NCBI GenBank assembly: GCA_963825255.1
Contig: CAWGSF010000009.1
Coordinates: 620,001 to 684,000, forward strand
Reading direction: 5' to 3'
Length of the DNA stretch: 64,000 nt
DNA from: JAIBJN01 sp963825255
Lineage (GTDB): Bacteria > Actinomycetota > Thermoleophilia > Gaiellales > Gaiellaceae
The notes under the pieces are model-generated. The model had not been told where the DNA came from. It ran no database searches and saw only the letters and a program-made list of their open reading frames with translations. A program made the position numbers and the translations under genes. The number at the start of each line of letters is the position of its first letter. Positions within the stretch are counted from its first letter, which is position 1. Of this stretch, positions 21,010 through 30,137 are shown in pieces.

Positions 21010-21330
21010 TCAGGGCCGCTCGAGGTCGCTCGCGCGGATGCGCGCGACCGCCCGCTCGTACGACGCGGCGAGTCGCAGCTCGATGCGCGCGAGCTTCGTG
21101 CGCGCCTCACGGACGCGCTCGAGCGCGCCGTCGAGCTCGTCCAGCGCCTCGTCGAGGATCAGGAACTTCTCGTCGCCCGAGAGAGCCTGCCCGTAGCGCT
21201 CGCCGAGGCCCTCGAGGTGCCGCTGGACGTCGGCCAGGAGCTCCGGCAGCGGCGGCTGCTGGCCGCCCAGCTCCTCGCCGAAGAGCACCCGACCCTCGGC
21301 CTCAGGCTCCTGCTGGTTCGGGACCGCCAC
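21010..21330 (-). CDS. Small coiled-coil hypothetical protein
   Basis: The protein has about 106 residues from GTG 21330. The N-terminal VPNQQEPEAEGRVLFGEELG is short and acidic. The remainder (ELLADVQRHLEGLGERY, ALDELDGALERVREARTKL) is a strongly helical, probably coiled-coil segment with an RIELRLAASYERAVARIRAS tail. I recognise no family. A TAGCCT hexamer lies seven bases before the start, and no Shine-Dalgarno site is present. It is convergent with the HerA-like gene and ends five bases after it. Confidence 0.6.
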   Translation of the reverse strand: MAVPNQQEPEAEGRVLFGEELGGQQPPLPELLADVQRHLEGLGERYGQALSGDEKFLILDEALDELDGALERVREARTKLARIELRLAASYERAVARIRASDLERP

Positions 21331-21337
21331 CCGACCC

Positions 21338-21343
21338 AGGCTA
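21338..21343 (-). promoter_or_regulatory. Leaderless-type -10 hexamer TAGCCT (minus strand)
   Basis: On the minus strand TAGCCT ends seven bases before the GTG at 21330. Confidence 0.5.
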
Positions 21344-21365
21344 CCGAGGGCCCGGCGCGGACGCG

Positions 21366-22625
21366 TCAGACCCGCCGAGCGGACTCTCCAGAGTCGCTCC
21401 ATCGTGAAGAGGCCGCGTTCTGGTCGCTCGCATACACGAGGCCTTCGGCATCTGCGAACGCGTCGACGATGGTGAGCGCGCGCGTCCTCCCGGGGCGTTC
21501 GTCGATCATCCGCTCGGGGGTGTGCGGGACGAGCGCGGCCACCTCCTGGGGCCGGTACGGGTCGGAGAGGTCGTACACGCGGACGCCTGCGTTGTTGTAC
21601 GTGCCGACGATGGTCGTCGAGCTGACCAGGCTGCCGGGCCGATTTTCGTGGACGTTGTGCGGGCCGAAGCGCCCGCCTCTGCCGACGTAGTCCGCCTCCT
21701 CGGGGATCGGGAAGGTCGAGATCGAGACGGGGTTCTCGGGCGTCCGGATGTCGAACGTCCAGATGTGCTTGACGCCGTCCTCGCGCCGTTCCAGGACAGA
21801 CTCGTCGACCACGACCATCAGGTCTCTGTCCGGGAGCGGTAGCGCGTTGTGCGTCCCGCCGCCGAACGGTGGGCACCAGGTGCGATGCGAGATCAATGTC
21901 GGCCGGGTGCGATCGGTGACGTCGACGAGGGTCACGCCGCCGTCGCGCCAGGTGACGTAGGCCGTGTCGCCGGAGACGATCCCGTGATGGCACGAGTAGC
22001 GAAGATCACCCCAGGCCGGCGTCTCGCCGCCCGCCGTGTGCATGCCCGGCAGCCAGAACGAGCCTCCCACTCGGGCGCCGTCGGATCGCTGACGTCGAGC
22101 GCCATGAAGATGAAGTCGCTCCATCCGTCGGGCATCACGGAGGCGTAGGCCCAGCGGCCGCCCACGTACCAGACGCGGTGCACACCGACGCCGTCGACAG
22201 CGGCGAAGCCGACCTCCTTTCGGTGTCGCCGGATCGGACGTCTCGTAGATACGCACCCCGGCCGCGTAGCCGCGGCCGCTCTCTTCCCGTAGACGCTCGC
22301 TCATCGAGCCGGAGTAGTACTGGCGGTCGTCCTCGAGACTCCTGACCCTGCCCAGATCCTGCGCGTTCGCAACGAGGAGCAGACCCTCCGCCGACTGCAG
22401 GTGCAGGCTCCACGTCCCGTCGGGACATGGCACGTACCCGGCCGCCTCCGGCGCGCGCGGGTCGCGCACGTCGATCACCGAGAACCCCTGCGAGAACATG
22501 TGGCCGACGTAGGCGTACCCCTGGTTGACCATCACCTGCTGGCCGTCCGGCCGGCCGCCCATGTCGGTGTGGCCGAGCAGGCGCATGCTGTTCGCGTATT
22601 CGGCCGCCGGCGCGTTCGTCAGCAT
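21366..22625 (-). CDS. LVIVD beta-propeller-repeat protein (two frameshifts)
   Basis: This protein of about 419 residues contains several LVIVD-type repeats, which form a beta-propeller: GFSVIDVRDPRAPEAAGYV, VRIYETSDPATPK, IFMALDVSDPTAPE, VTLVDVTDRTRPTLI, WTFDIRTPENPVSI and VRVYDLSDPYRPQEVA. No signal peptide is obvious. Two compensating breaks, a surplus G near 22217 and a missing G near 22065, displace the middle 150 bases; correcting both restores a continuous repeat series. The start ATG 22625 lies seven bases after a TAGTCT hexamer. The role is unknown; related proteins are sometimes called hypothetical choice-of-anchor or phosphodiester-like proteins. Confidence 0.72.
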   Translation of the reverse strand: MLTNAPAAEYANSMRLLGHTDMGGRPDGQQVMVNQGYAYVGHMFSQGFSVIDVRDPRAPEAAGYVPCPDGTWSLHLQSAEGLLLVANAQDLGRVRSLEDDRQYYSGSMSERLREESGRGYAAGVRIYETSDPATPKGGRLRRCRRRRCAPRLVRGRPLGLRLRDARRMERLHLHGARRQRSDGARVGGSFWLPGMHTAGGETPAWGDLRYSCHHGIVSGDTAYVTWRDGGVTLVDVTDRTRPTLISHRTWCPPFGGGTHNALPLPDRDLMVVVDESVLERREDGVKHIWTFDIRTPENPVSISTFPIPEEADYVGRGGRFGPHNVHENRPGSLVSSTTIVGTYNNAGVRVYDLSDPYRPQEVAALVPHTPERMIDERPGRTRALTIVDAFADAEGLVYASDQNAASSRWSDSGESARRV

Positions 22626-22632
22626 CCGTCGA

Positions 22633-22638
22633 AGACTA
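22633..22638 (-). promoter_or_regulatory. Leaderless-type -10 hexamer TAGTCT (minus strand)
   Basis: On the minus strand TAGTCT ends seven bases before the ATG at 22625. Confidence 0.5.
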
Positions 22639-22682
22639 CGCTCACGTCTCCCAGGTAATCCGGAACGAGGGCGAGGCGGGGC

Positions 22683-22688
22683 TATACT
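22683..22688 (+). promoter_or_regulatory. -10 element of the tRNA gene
   Basis: TATACT lies 22 bases before the 5' end of the tRNA, a reasonable distance for a short leader removed by RNase P. Confidence 0.45.
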
Positions 22689-22709
22689 CGAACCCGGCTC
22701 CAAAGCCGC

Positions 22710-22782
22710 GCCGACGTAGCTCAGCTGGTAGAGCACTTCACTCGTAATGAAGGGGTCCTCGGTTCGAGTCCGAGCGTCGGCT
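22710..22782 (+). tRNA. tRNA-Thr (anticodon CGT)
   Basis: The 73-base cloverleaf is complete. The acceptor stem GCCGACG pairs with CGTCGGC, the D-arm contains AGCTGG, and the anticodon stem CTTCA/TGAAG encloses the loop CTCGTAA with anticodon CGT, which reads ACG (threonine). The T-arm is CTCGG-TTCGAGT-CCGAG. The discriminator base is T and the 3' CCA is not encoded. Confidence 0.95.
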
Positions 22783-22806
22783 TCCGTCCGAGGATTTGCA
22801 GTTGTC

Positions 22807-24414
22807 TTATCCAGGACTGCCCTTGGCGACAGTACGCACAGGTAACCGTCGCGTGAACCAGAACGAGATCACCGCCAGGAACGCGACCGCGAGCATCGAC
22901 GTCTTCAACGCATCGAGCTGCGCGTCGCCGTAGTCGGCGGTGACGGCGTCGGCCTCGGCCGGGGTCAACCCGGCGTCGCGCAGAGCCTGGTGCGCCTGCT
23001 CGGTCGTGACGATCGGGATCCCCTCCTCGGTTGCGGCCGCGAGCTGGGTCTTCACGTCGGCGGGCACCGCCGGGTTCTCCTCGATCCGCGTGTTGAACCC
23101 GTTCAGCAGCCCGAGCAGCAGCACCGAGCCGATCAACGCCGTGCCCAGGGACGCGCCGAGGTTCTGCGCCGTCCCTTGGAGTCCACCGGCCTCGTTCGTC
23201 TCCTCCGGCGGGGCCGAGGACATGATCACGTTCCCGAGCTGCGACATCAGGAGCCCCGCGCCGATCCCGAAGAAGACGAGCGACACCGCGAAGGTCGTCC
23301 CGTTCAGAGTCACGTCGATCGTTCCGACGAGCACGAGCGCAGCGATCGCCATCGCGCCGAGGCCGACTTGGACGACCGCCCGCGGCCCGAACCGCAGTGC
23401 CGCCTTTGGCCCAGTGAGCGCAGCGGCCAGCATCGAGATCGACATCGGGAAGAGGCGCTTGCCCGTCTCGAACGCGTCGAAGCCGAGCACGACCTGAAGG
23501 TACACCGGCAGGACGAAGAACGTGCCCATCACGATCAGCTGCTGCGCACAGAGCGAGGAGAGCCCGGCGCGCAGCGTCGCGATCTTTAGCAGCGCACGGT
23601 TGAGAAGCGTGCTCTCGCCGAGCCGCTCGCGGCGCTCTTCCCACGCGAGGAAGCAGCCGAGAACGACGAAGCCGCCGACGATCAGGAACGGAACGAGGGA
23701 GAACCCGAGCGGCGTGATCTCGTGGCCGTTGATCGTCGGCGCGTCGATCGGCCTGATCCAACCCCAGGTGCTGCTCTTCAGGATCCCGAACACGATCAGG
23801 GCGAGCGCGATGGCGGAGAGCGCTGCGCCGCCGTAGTCCAGCTTCGGCGGGTGATCGGGCTTCGGCGCGCGCTTCATGCGCCGGTGGACGGCGAGCACCA
23901 CCATCACGACCACAACCTCGCCGACGAAGACGTACCGCCAGCTCCAGGTCGTCGTCACGTAGCCGCCGATCAGCGGACCGGCCGCGATCGCCGCGCCGGC
24001 GGCGCCGCCGATCATCCCGTAGGCGAACGCGCGCTCCTTACCCTCGTAGTTCGCGGCGGTCAGCGCGGCGATCGCTGGGATCACCAATACCGCGCCGAGC
24101 CCCTCGATCCCCGACCAGCCGATCAGCAGCACCGTGAGGTTCGGGCTGAGCGCCGTGATCAGCGAACCCAGCCCGTACACGGCCAGGCCGAGCCCGAAGG
24201 CCCGGTCGCGACCCAGGATGTCGCCGAGCTTCGCGCCGACGAGCATGAACGCCGCCATCACGAGCGTGTACATCGTGATCGCGCTCTGCACGCCAGTGAC
24301 CGTCGTGTCGAGGTCGGCCACGATCTGCGAGATCGAGACGTTCATCACGCTCGAGTCGAGCACCATGATGAACTGGGCCGACGCGAGGATCACCAGGGGC
24401 AGCCACTTGCGCAC
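22807..24414 (-). CDS. MFS drug-export permease, DHA2 family
   Basis: This 535-residue inner-membrane protein is a 14-span major facilitator of the DHA2 (EmrB/QacA) type, a proton-driven exporter of drugs or other lipophilic compounds. Motif A is visible as GAKLGDILGRDRAF near residue 60, motif D1 as LDSSVMNVSISQI in the first span, and motif C-like GGAAGAAIAAGPLIGGYV in span five. The start is GTG 24414, six bases after a TAGAGT hexamer. The stop is 25 bases from the convergent tRNA gene. No regulator is adjacent; the specific substrate is unknown. Confidence 0.9.
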   Translation of the reverse strand: MRKWLPLVILASAQFIMVLDSSVMNVSISQIVADLDTTVTGVQSAITMYTLVMAAFMLVGAKLGDILGRDRAFGLGLAVYGLGSLITALSPNLTVLLIGWSGIEGLGAVLVIPAIAALTAANYEGKERAFAYGMIGGAAGAAIAAGPLIGGYVTTTWSWRYVFVGEVVVVMVVLAVHRRMKRAPKPDHPPKLDYGGAALSAIALALIVFGILKSSTWGWIRPIDAPTINGHEITPLGFSLVPFLIVGGFVVLGCFLAWEERRERLGESTLLNRALLKIATLRAGLSSLCAQQLIVMGTFFVLPVYLQVVLGFDAFETGKRLFPMSISMLAAALTGPKAALRFGPRAVVQVGLGAMAIAALVLVGTIDVTLNGTTFAVSLVFFGIGAGLLMSQLGNVIMSSAPPEETNEAGGLQGTAQNLGASLGTALIGSVLLLGLLNGFNTRIEENPAVPADVKTQLAAATEEGIPIVTTEQAHQALRDAGLTPAEADAVTADYGDAQLDALKTSMLAVAFLAVISFWFTRRLPVRTVAKGSPG

Positions 24415-24420
24415 CGCCGG

Positions 24421-24426
24421 ACTCTA
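24421..24426 (-). promoter_or_regulatory. Leaderless-type -10 hexamer TAGAGT (minus strand)
   Basis: On the minus strand TAGAGT ends six bases before the GTG at 24414. Confidence 0.55.
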
Positions 24427-24605
24427 TTGCGGTCCACCCGCAGCCAGCCGAAGAGGCGGCGAAGACGCTCTCGGCATTTGGCTGGGAGCGAGACCGAGCT
24501 CGTCAGCGGGCGTCGGCAGCTTCGCGCAGCGCGACACGGCCGGATCATGGGAGGATGGCTCCCGATGCGGCACGGCGACGCTGGCCCTGGGGCCGTCCTC
24601 TAGCG

Positions 24606-25712
24606 ATGAAGATCCGCGCGGCGGTGCTCGAGGAGTTCGGCGAGCCGCTGAACGTCACCGAGGTCGACCTCGCCGAACCCGGCCCCGGCGAGGTGCTCGT
24701 GCGGCTCGTCGCCTGCGGCGTCTGCCACACCGACCTCTACACGGCCTCCGGGTCCGATCCGTCGGGCTATGCGCCGACGGTCCTCGGCCACGAGGGAGCG
24801 GGGGTCGTCGAAGCCGTCGGGGAGGGCGTCGGCTCGGTGTCGCCGGGCGATCACGTCGTCACGCTCTTCAGCCCGCAGTGCCGCGAGTGCGTTCACTGCC
24901 GCGACGAGCGAACGAACCTGTGCCTCGCCATCCGCGATCAGCAGAACCAGGGCTACCTCCCGGACGGCACGACGCGCCTGTCGCGCGACGGCGAGGCGAT
25001 CCGGCATTTCATGGGCACGAGCACGTTCGCCGAGGCGACGGTGATGCCGGAGATCGCGCTGGCGGCGGTCAGCCCGGACGCGCCCTTCGAGCATGCATGT
25101 CTCTTCGCCTGCGGCCTGTCCACCGGCCTGGGCGCGGCGATCAACTCCGCGAAGGTGGCCGAAGGGTCGACGGCGGTCGTCTTCGGGGCCGGGCTGGTCG
25201 GCCTCGGGGCCGTGGCCGGTTGCCGTCTTCAGGGCGCCGAGCGGATCATCTGCATCGACCTGTCCGAGGACCGCCTCGACCTCGCGCGGGGGCAGGGAGC
25301 GACCGACACGTGGATCGGCGGCCCCGATGCGGTGCAGCGCGTCCTCGACGAGACGGACGGGTTCGGCGCCGACTACACCTTCGAGGCCACCGGGCTGGTC
25401 GACGTGATGCGCCAGGCGGTCGAGTCGGCCCGGATGGGTTGGGGGCTGTGCACCGTGGCCGGCGTCGCCGGAAAGGGCGAGACGCTGGACATCGTGCCGC
25501 GCTACCTCATCACCGGTCGGCGGGTGTGCGGTTCGTCGTTCGGGGGCGTGAAGGGCCGCGATCAGGTCCCGCAGTTCGTCCTGCGCTACCTCGACGGCGA
25601 CATCGACGTCGCGCCGCTCGTGTCGCACCGGCTCACCCTGGACGAGGTGAACCGCGGCTTCGAGCTCATGGAGCGCCAGGACGGCATCCGGAGCGTCATC
25701 GACTTCGACTGA
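24606..25712 (+). CDS. Zinc-dependent alcohol dehydrogenase (class III/NDMA-type)
   Basis: This 368-residue medium-chain dehydrogenase oxidises alcohols with NAD or a tightly bound nicotinamide. The catalytic zinc ligands are in CGVCHTDLYT (Cys and following His region) and GHEGAG, and the structural zinc cysteines are in CRECVHCRDERTNLC. The cofactor motif is VFGAGLVGLGAVAG. It resembles actinobacterial NDMA-dependent or mycothiol-dependent formaldehyde dehydrogenases. The start is ATG 24606, since the upstream ATG at 24555 has no conserved sequence. No cofactor or mycothiol gene is nearby, so the class is a best guess. Confidence 0.88.
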   Translation: MKIRAAVLEEFGEPLNVTEVDLAEPGPGEVLVRLVACGVCHTDLYTASGSDPSGYAPTVLGHEGAGVVEAVGEGVGSVSPGDHVVTLFSPQCRECVHCRDERTNLCLAIRDQQNQGYLPDGTTRLSRDGEAIRHFMGTSTFAEATVMPEIALAAVSPDAPFEHACLFACGLSTGLGAAINSAKVAEGSTAVVFGAGLVGLGAVAGCRLQGAERIICIDLSEDRLDLARGQGATDTWIGGPDAVQRVLDETDGFGADYTFEATGLVDVMRQAVESARMGWGLCTVAGVAGKGETLDIVPRYLITGRRVCGSSFGGVKGRDQVPQFVLRYLDGDIDVAPLVSHRLTLDEVNRGFELMERQDGIRSVIDFD

Positions 25713-25784
25713 TCGGGGCGGTCGGATCAGTCGAGGGCGCTGATCCCGAGCCTGCGACGAGGCCCCACAGGAACGCCTCGCCCA

Positions 25785-26306
25785 TCAGTGGATCACCAGC
25801 ACCTTCAGGAGGATGAGGACGGTCCCGAGGGCGAGGTTCGCGAGGACGGCCAGGCTGGTCCCGAGCCAGCCGAGGCGTTCCACGCGCGCGAACACGAGGC
25901 CCATGGCGAAGAGCACGGCCGTCCCGAGCGCCAGCGCGAGCCAGACGGCGGCTTTCTCGTCCATCACGCCGAGCGCGCCGAGGAGGAGCGCCGTCCCGGG
26001 CGGGACTCCCGCTCCGAGGATCGCGGCTTCGCGACGGGCCGTCTGACCGAGCCTGGCGAGCGAGAGATGCGCGTTCTGCCCGATGCTGAAGGCGAGCGAG
26101 TGGGCGTAGACGTGCGCGAGCCAGAAGGTCGCGGTCGTGACGAGCACGATGAGCCCGAGGACACCGGGCGAGTCGGGGAAGGTCTTCGCGCCGGCGACGA
26201 TGACCGAGAGGACGACGACCGTGCCGTAGGTCAGTCCGCCGACGGCGGCGGCGAGCGCCTCACGATCGAGGCGAGCCGGATGGTCGGGAGCCGCGGTCTT
26301 CGTCAC
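25785..26306 (-). CDS. Small integral membrane protein of unknown function
   Basis: The 173-residue protein has about five hydrophobic segments (residues 21-42, 48-70, 95-113, 118-139, 147-170), starts at GTG 26306 and ends LILLKVLVIH. I recognise no family. The cytoplasmic loop after span two (SLARLGQTARREAA) is basic. It lies 24 bases downstream of the kinase-like gene on the same strand, and may be cotranscribed with it. It is convergent with the alcohol dehydrogenase. Confidence 0.65.
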   Translation of the reverse strand: MTKTAAPDHPARLDREALAAAVGGLTYGTVVVLSVIVAGAKTFPDSPGVLGLIVLVTTATFWLAHVYAHSLAFSIGQNAHLSLARLGQTARREAAILGAGVPPGTALLLGALGVMDEKAAVWLALALGTAVLFAMGLVFARVERLGWLGTSLAVLANLALGTVLILLKVLVIH

Positions 26307-26330
26307 CGGGCACCCCCGCCATGGAGACGC

Positions 26331-27243
26331 TCAGTCCTCGCGCGTGACGTCCTCGAGCAGACGCGCGAAGTCGGGGCCGTCGAACTCCTCGACGGCACGG
26401 TCGTACTTCTCCATGCCCCACGCCCAGAAGTCGAAGTCGATCTCGGAGACGCTGTCCTGGATCGAGGCCCAGAGGGTCCACCCGTACTTCGACATGAGCC
26501 CCCAGAGGCGCGCCCTGGCGACCTTGTTGCGGAGCGGCCGGCCGTAGTAGTGGCCGACGAGCTCGTCGAGCTGATCGGGCGCCAGGTTCGACTCGCTCCA
26601 GACGTTGCCGAGCTCGAAGCAGGCGTCGTTGTTGCCCGAGTACTCGTAGTCGATCAGCATGAACTCGCCCCCGACGTCGATGAAGTTCTCGGCCAGGAGG
26701 TCGTTGTTGCACGGGACCGTCCCCTCGTCGCGGACGGCCATGGCCGCCTCGATCGCGCGCACCTGGGGCTCGAACTCGAGGTAGCGCTCGGGCAGCCGGA
26801 AGCCGCGCTCCTGGACGAGCTCGAGATAGCGCGCTCTGGATCCGGAACATGTTGAAGTCGTCGCGGAAGCGGCGGGCGCCGTGGAGTCGCCGGCAGGCGG
26901 CGGCGACCTGATCGAGCTTGTCGCCGCGGCGGAGGTCCTCGGGGCTCTGCGTCTGCCCGACGATGAACTCGAGGACGAGCACGTTGTCCTCGGGGAGGTA
27001 GGCCGTCACGGGGGCGCCGACGCCGGCATCCGCGGCCGCCACGGTGTTCAGGTACTCGTTCTCCCGGTCGATCGCGAGCAGGCCGGCGTCCTTGGCGGAG
27101 ACGCGGACGACGTACGCCCTCGAGGCGGTCGTGACCTTGTAGTTCGTGTTCGTCAGCCCGCCCGGGAGCTCGGCCACCTCGGCGGGGTCGGAGAGCTCGG
27201 GCACCTTGGCCAGGACGCGCTCGAGAGTTCGGTCTACGCTCAC
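26331..27243 (-). CDS. Choline kinase-like phosphotransferase (frameshifted)
   Basis: Corrected for one surplus base near 26836 this is a 303-residue protein of the APH/choline-ethanolamine kinase fold. The glycine-rich loop PGGLTNTNYKV is near residue 27, Brenner's motif appears as PCNNDLLAENFI (catalytic Asp and Asn), and the metal-binding motif is LIDYEYSGNND. These are closest to choline kinases, although aminoglycoside or other small-molecule kinases remain possible. It is divergent from a dimethylglycine-dehydrogenase-like enzyme at 27280, which links it to choline/methylamine metabolism. The start is GTG 27243, with TAGAAA nine bases upstream. Confidence 0.78.
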
Positions 27244-27279
27244 GCAGCCGAGTTTCTATCGCAGAGAGGGGAGCCGCGT

Positions 27280-29703
27280 GTGGCGAGCGAGCGCGCCGCG
27301 ATCGTCGTCGTAGGGGGTGGGATCACCGGGTGCAGCGTCGCGTACCACCTCGCGAAGGCGGGGCGGCGCGACGTGCTCCTGCTCGAGAAGGCCGAGCTGA
27401 CGAGCGGCTCGACCTGTCACGCGGCGGGCCTCGTCACCCAGTTCAACCCCTCGCCCACGATGATGCGCTTCCGCCGCTACAGCGTCGAGCTCTACCGTGA
27501 GCTCGGCGTCTTCGACAGCGTCGGAAGCCTGCGCATCGCGTCGAGCCCCGAGAGCCTGCAGGAGCTCGAGCGCGGCGCGAGCCGGGCACGCGGGATCGGG
27601 CTCGACGTCGAGGTGCTGCCGCCGGACGAGGTCGTGCGGCTGCTGCCGGCCGCGACACGTGAGTCTCTCTACGGCGCGGTCTGGATCGAGGGTGACGGCT
27701 CGGTCGACCCGCACATCGCGACGCACGCGCTCGCGAGCGCGGCCCGGGACCTCGGCGTGCGGATCGAGACCGGACGCCGGGTGACGGGGATCCGCCTCGG
27801 CCCGTCGCGTGAGGTGACCGCCGTCGAGACCGACGCCGGGCCGATCGAGACGGAGCTGGTCGTGAACGCCTGCGGGATCTGGGCACCCCAGGTGGCGGCG
27901 ATGGTCGGCGCGTTCACGCCCTCGGTGCCGGTCGACCACCAGCACATCGCCCTCGCCGCGGTGGACGGCCACGAGCTTCCGCACGAGATGCCGTGCTTCC
28001 GGGATCTCGACAACCTCGTCTACGGCAAGTCGGAGGCGGGAGGGATCCTCTTCGGCGGCTACGAGCCGAACCCGGTCGCGCGCTGGGTGGACGGGGTGCC
28101 CTGGGATCACGCCGGCGTGCCGGTCCCGCCGGACCACGAGCGCTTCGCGCAGCTCATGGACGGCGCGGTCCGGCGGTTTCCGTTCCTTCGCGACGCGGGC
28201 GTGGTCGCGCTCATCGGCCACCCCGACGCGATGACCCCGGACGGCAACCCGCTCCTGGGGCCGATGCCCGGCGTGCCTGGGTTCTGGACGGCCGCCGGCC
28301 TCTCGCTGAACGGCTTCGGCGGCGCCGGCGGTATCGGCAAGACGGTCGCCGAGTGGATCACCGAGGGGGAGACCGAGCTCGACGTGACCGGCTACCGCGC
28401 CTGGCGCTTCGGCAGTTCGTACCGCGATCCGCGCTTCGCGCAGGAGACGGCCCGCGAGGTCTACCGCTACTACTACCGCCTCCGCTACCCGTTCGACGCC
28501 GACGAGTGGGGCCGGCCCAAGCGGCTCTCGCCCCTGCACGGACGGCTCCAGGACCTCGGCGCGGTCTTCGGGACGAAGAACGGGTGGGAGCGCGCCGACT
28601 TCTTCGAGCCGCGGAGGCCGAGCCGGAGGGCGGGAGCCGACCAGCGCGCGTTCGGGTTCGCGAAGCCGCCCTGGTTCGACCGGCTCCGCGTCGAGCACGA
28701 GGCCGTCCGCGAGCGTGTCGGGATCATCGACATGACCTCCTTCGGGAAGATCGAGGTCTCGGGCCCCGGCGCGCTCCCCTTGCTCGAGCGGGTCGCCGAC
28801 AACCGGATCGACCGCCCGGTCGGGAGCGTCGTCTACACCCAGTTCCTGAACGACGGCGGCGGGATCGTGGCGGACCTGACCGTCACGAGGCTCGACGAGG
28901 AGCGCTTCCGCGTCGTCACCGGCGCCGGGACGGTCGACTCGGACCTGGGCTGGCTCCGTCTCAACGTCCGCGAGCAGGACGGCGAGGTCGAGCTCCGCGA
29001 CGTCTCGGATGAGCTCGCCGTGATCGGGCTCTGGGGCCCCCGGGCGCGCGAGGTGCTGGCAGGCGTCACGGACGACGACGTCGGGGGAGGGGCGCTGCCC
29101 TTTCGCGCGGCGCGGACGATCCGGATCGGTGGGGCGGAGGTGCTCGCGCAGCGGATCACCTACGTGGGCGAGCTCGGGTTCGAGCTCTACGTGGCGCCCG
29201 ACTGGGCCGTGCAGGTGTGGGACAGGCTCCTCGAGTCGGGCGAGCCGCACGGGATCGAGCCCGGCGGCTACCGGGCGCTCGAGTCGCTCCGGCTCGAGAA
29301 GGGCTACCGGTACTTCGGGACCGACCTGACCGCAGGGGACACGCCGTACGAGGCGGGGCTCGGCTTCTGCGTCGCCCTCGAGAAGGACGACTTCAACGGC
29401 CGGCGCGCGCTCGTGGACGCGGGTGACGATCCGACCCGACGGCTCCGGACGCTCCTCGTCGGAGGCAGCGAGCACCTGCCGGTCTACGGAGGTGAGGCGG
29501 TGCGCCTCGGCGGCGAGGTCGCCGGCCGGCTCCGGAGCGCGGGCTACGGGTTCACGGTCGCCCGCACGATCGGCCTGGCGTATCTCCCCGCGGAGGTCGA
29601 GACCGGCGCGGAGGTCGAGGTCGAGGTGCTCGGAGAGCCAGTGGATGCCGTCGTCGCCGAGGACGCGCTCGTCGATCCGGGGAACGATCGGATTCTGGCC
29701 TAG
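27280..29703 (+). CDS. Dimethylglycine/sarcosine dehydrogenase-like FAD enzyme with GcvT domain
   Basis: This 807-residue enzyme is built like dimethylglycine and sarcosine dehydrogenases. An N-terminal FAD-binding DAO domain (IVVVGGGITGCSVAYHL at residues 8-24) contains TSGSTCHAAGLVTQ, in which the histidine is the position of covalent FAD linkage in the family. A middle FAO_M-like region follows, then a C-terminal GcvT folate-binding domain (ITYVGELGFELYV, RLEKGYRYFGTDLT). It demethylates an N-methylated glycine and passes the C1 unit to tetrahydrofolate. I use GTG 27280, which is preceded by a GAGAGGGGAG site. It ends at a perfect hairpin terminator. Confidence 0.88.
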   Translation: MASERAAIVVVGGGITGCSVAYHLAKAGRRDVLLLEKAELTSGSTCHAAGLVTQFNPSPTMMRFRRYSVELYRELGVFDSVGSLRIASSPESLQELERGASRARGIGLDVEVLPPDEVVRLLPAATRESLYGAVWIEGDGSVDPHIATHALASAARDLGVRIETGRRVTGIRLGPSREVTAVETDAGPIETELVVNACGIWAPQVAAMVGAFTPSVPVDHQHIALAAVDGHELPHEMPCFRDLDNLVYGKSEAGGILFGGYEPNPVARWVDGVPWDHAGVPVPPDHERFAQLMDGAVRRFPFLRDAGVVALIGHPDAMTPDGNPLLGPMPGVPGFWTAAGLSLNGFGGAGGIGKTVAEWITEGETELDVTGYRAWRFGSSYRDPRFAQETAREVYRYYYRLRYPFDADEWGRPKRLSPLHGRLQDLGAVFGTKNGWERADFFEPRRPSRRAGADQRAFGFAKPPWFDRLRVEHEAVRERVGIIDMTSFGKIEVSGPGALPLLERVADNRIDRPVGSVVYTQFLNDGGGIVADLTVTRLDEERFRVVTGAGTVDSDLGWLRLNVREQDGEVELRDVSDELAVIGLWGPRAREVLAGVTDDDVGGGALPFRAARTIRIGGAEVLAQRITYVGELGFELYVAPDWAVQVWDRLLESGEPHGIEPGGYRALESLRLEKGYRYFGTDLTAGDTPYEAGLGFCVALEKDDFNGRRALVDAGDDPTRRLRTLLVGGSEHLPVYGGEAVRLGGEVAGRLRSAGYGFTVARTIGLAYLPAEVETGAEVEVEVLGEPVDAVVAEDALVDPGNDRILA

Positions 29704-29778
29704 GGATTACCGTGCATACAGCGCCCTCGGTCGCCAAGTTGGATCCGGAACACCGTGCGAGTCTCTTTCGTGGCATAA

Positions 29779-29804
29779 GGAAGGCCCGCGAGAGCGGGCC
29801 TTCC
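29779..29804 (+). terminator. Hairpin terminator after the dehydrogenase gene
   Basis: A perfect 11-base-pair GC-rich stem (GGAAGGCCCGC / GCGGGCCTTCC) with a GAGA loop lies 75 bases downstream of the stop at 29703. There is no T run, as is common in high-GC genomes. It could also serve the convergent gene at 29823. Confidence 0.75.
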
Positions 29805-29822
29805 CTGCGTCGAGACAGGCGC

Positions 29823-30137
29823 TTACGCCTTGAACGCGCCGTTCGTCTTGTGCACGATCACTTCGCCGTCCGTGATCTTGGGCGGATTCGGAAGGGCCGA
29901 GTCCAGCTTCTCCTCGCGCACCCAGGTGGCTGCGACTCGAGTCGACTCGTCGGCCTGCGTCGATGTGTCGAAGAAGCCGATGGAACTCATGACGCCGCTA
30001 CCGGCCTCGATGAGGTAGTAGCCGCCGAAGCCCGGCAACTTGCTCAGGCGCGGCAGTAGGCTCTCGTTGACCTTCCTGGTCAGCTCGTCGGTGCGACTCT
30101 TGTCGACACCCTCGTAGCGTCTCATGGTGGCATGCAT
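29823..30137 (-). CDS. Small ABM-like alpha/beta-barrel protein
   Basis: The 104-residue protein begins MHATMRRYEGVDKSR and contains PGFGGYYLIEAGSGVMSSIGF and STRVAATWVREEKL. These are typical of the dimeric ferredoxin-like barrel (antibiotic biosynthesis monooxygenase-like) fold with no known substrate. A TAGGAG Shine-Dalgarno site lies six bases before ATG 30137. It is divergent from the unknown gene at 30352 across a 214-base region rich in palindromes, which makes shared regulation likely. Confidence 0.65.
   Translation of the reverse strand: MHATMRRYEGVDKSRTDELTRKVNESLLPRLSKLPGFGGYYLIEAGSGVMSSIGFFDTSTQADESTRVAATWVREEKLDSALPNPPKITDGEVIVHKTNGAFKA

Noticed and set aside
22625..22810. Integration site or mobile element next to the tRNA-Thr gene
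   Set aside because: No integrase, direct repeat of the tRNA end or change in base composition is visible on either side.
27256..29475. A 739-codon open frame on the minus strand opposite the dimethylglycine-dehydrogenase-like gene
   Set aside because: In 70% GC DNA long antisense frames are expected opposite a real gene. The opposite strand has clear FAD and folate-domain motifs, while the antisense translation shows low-complexity Arg/Val/Glu-rich text and no motif.
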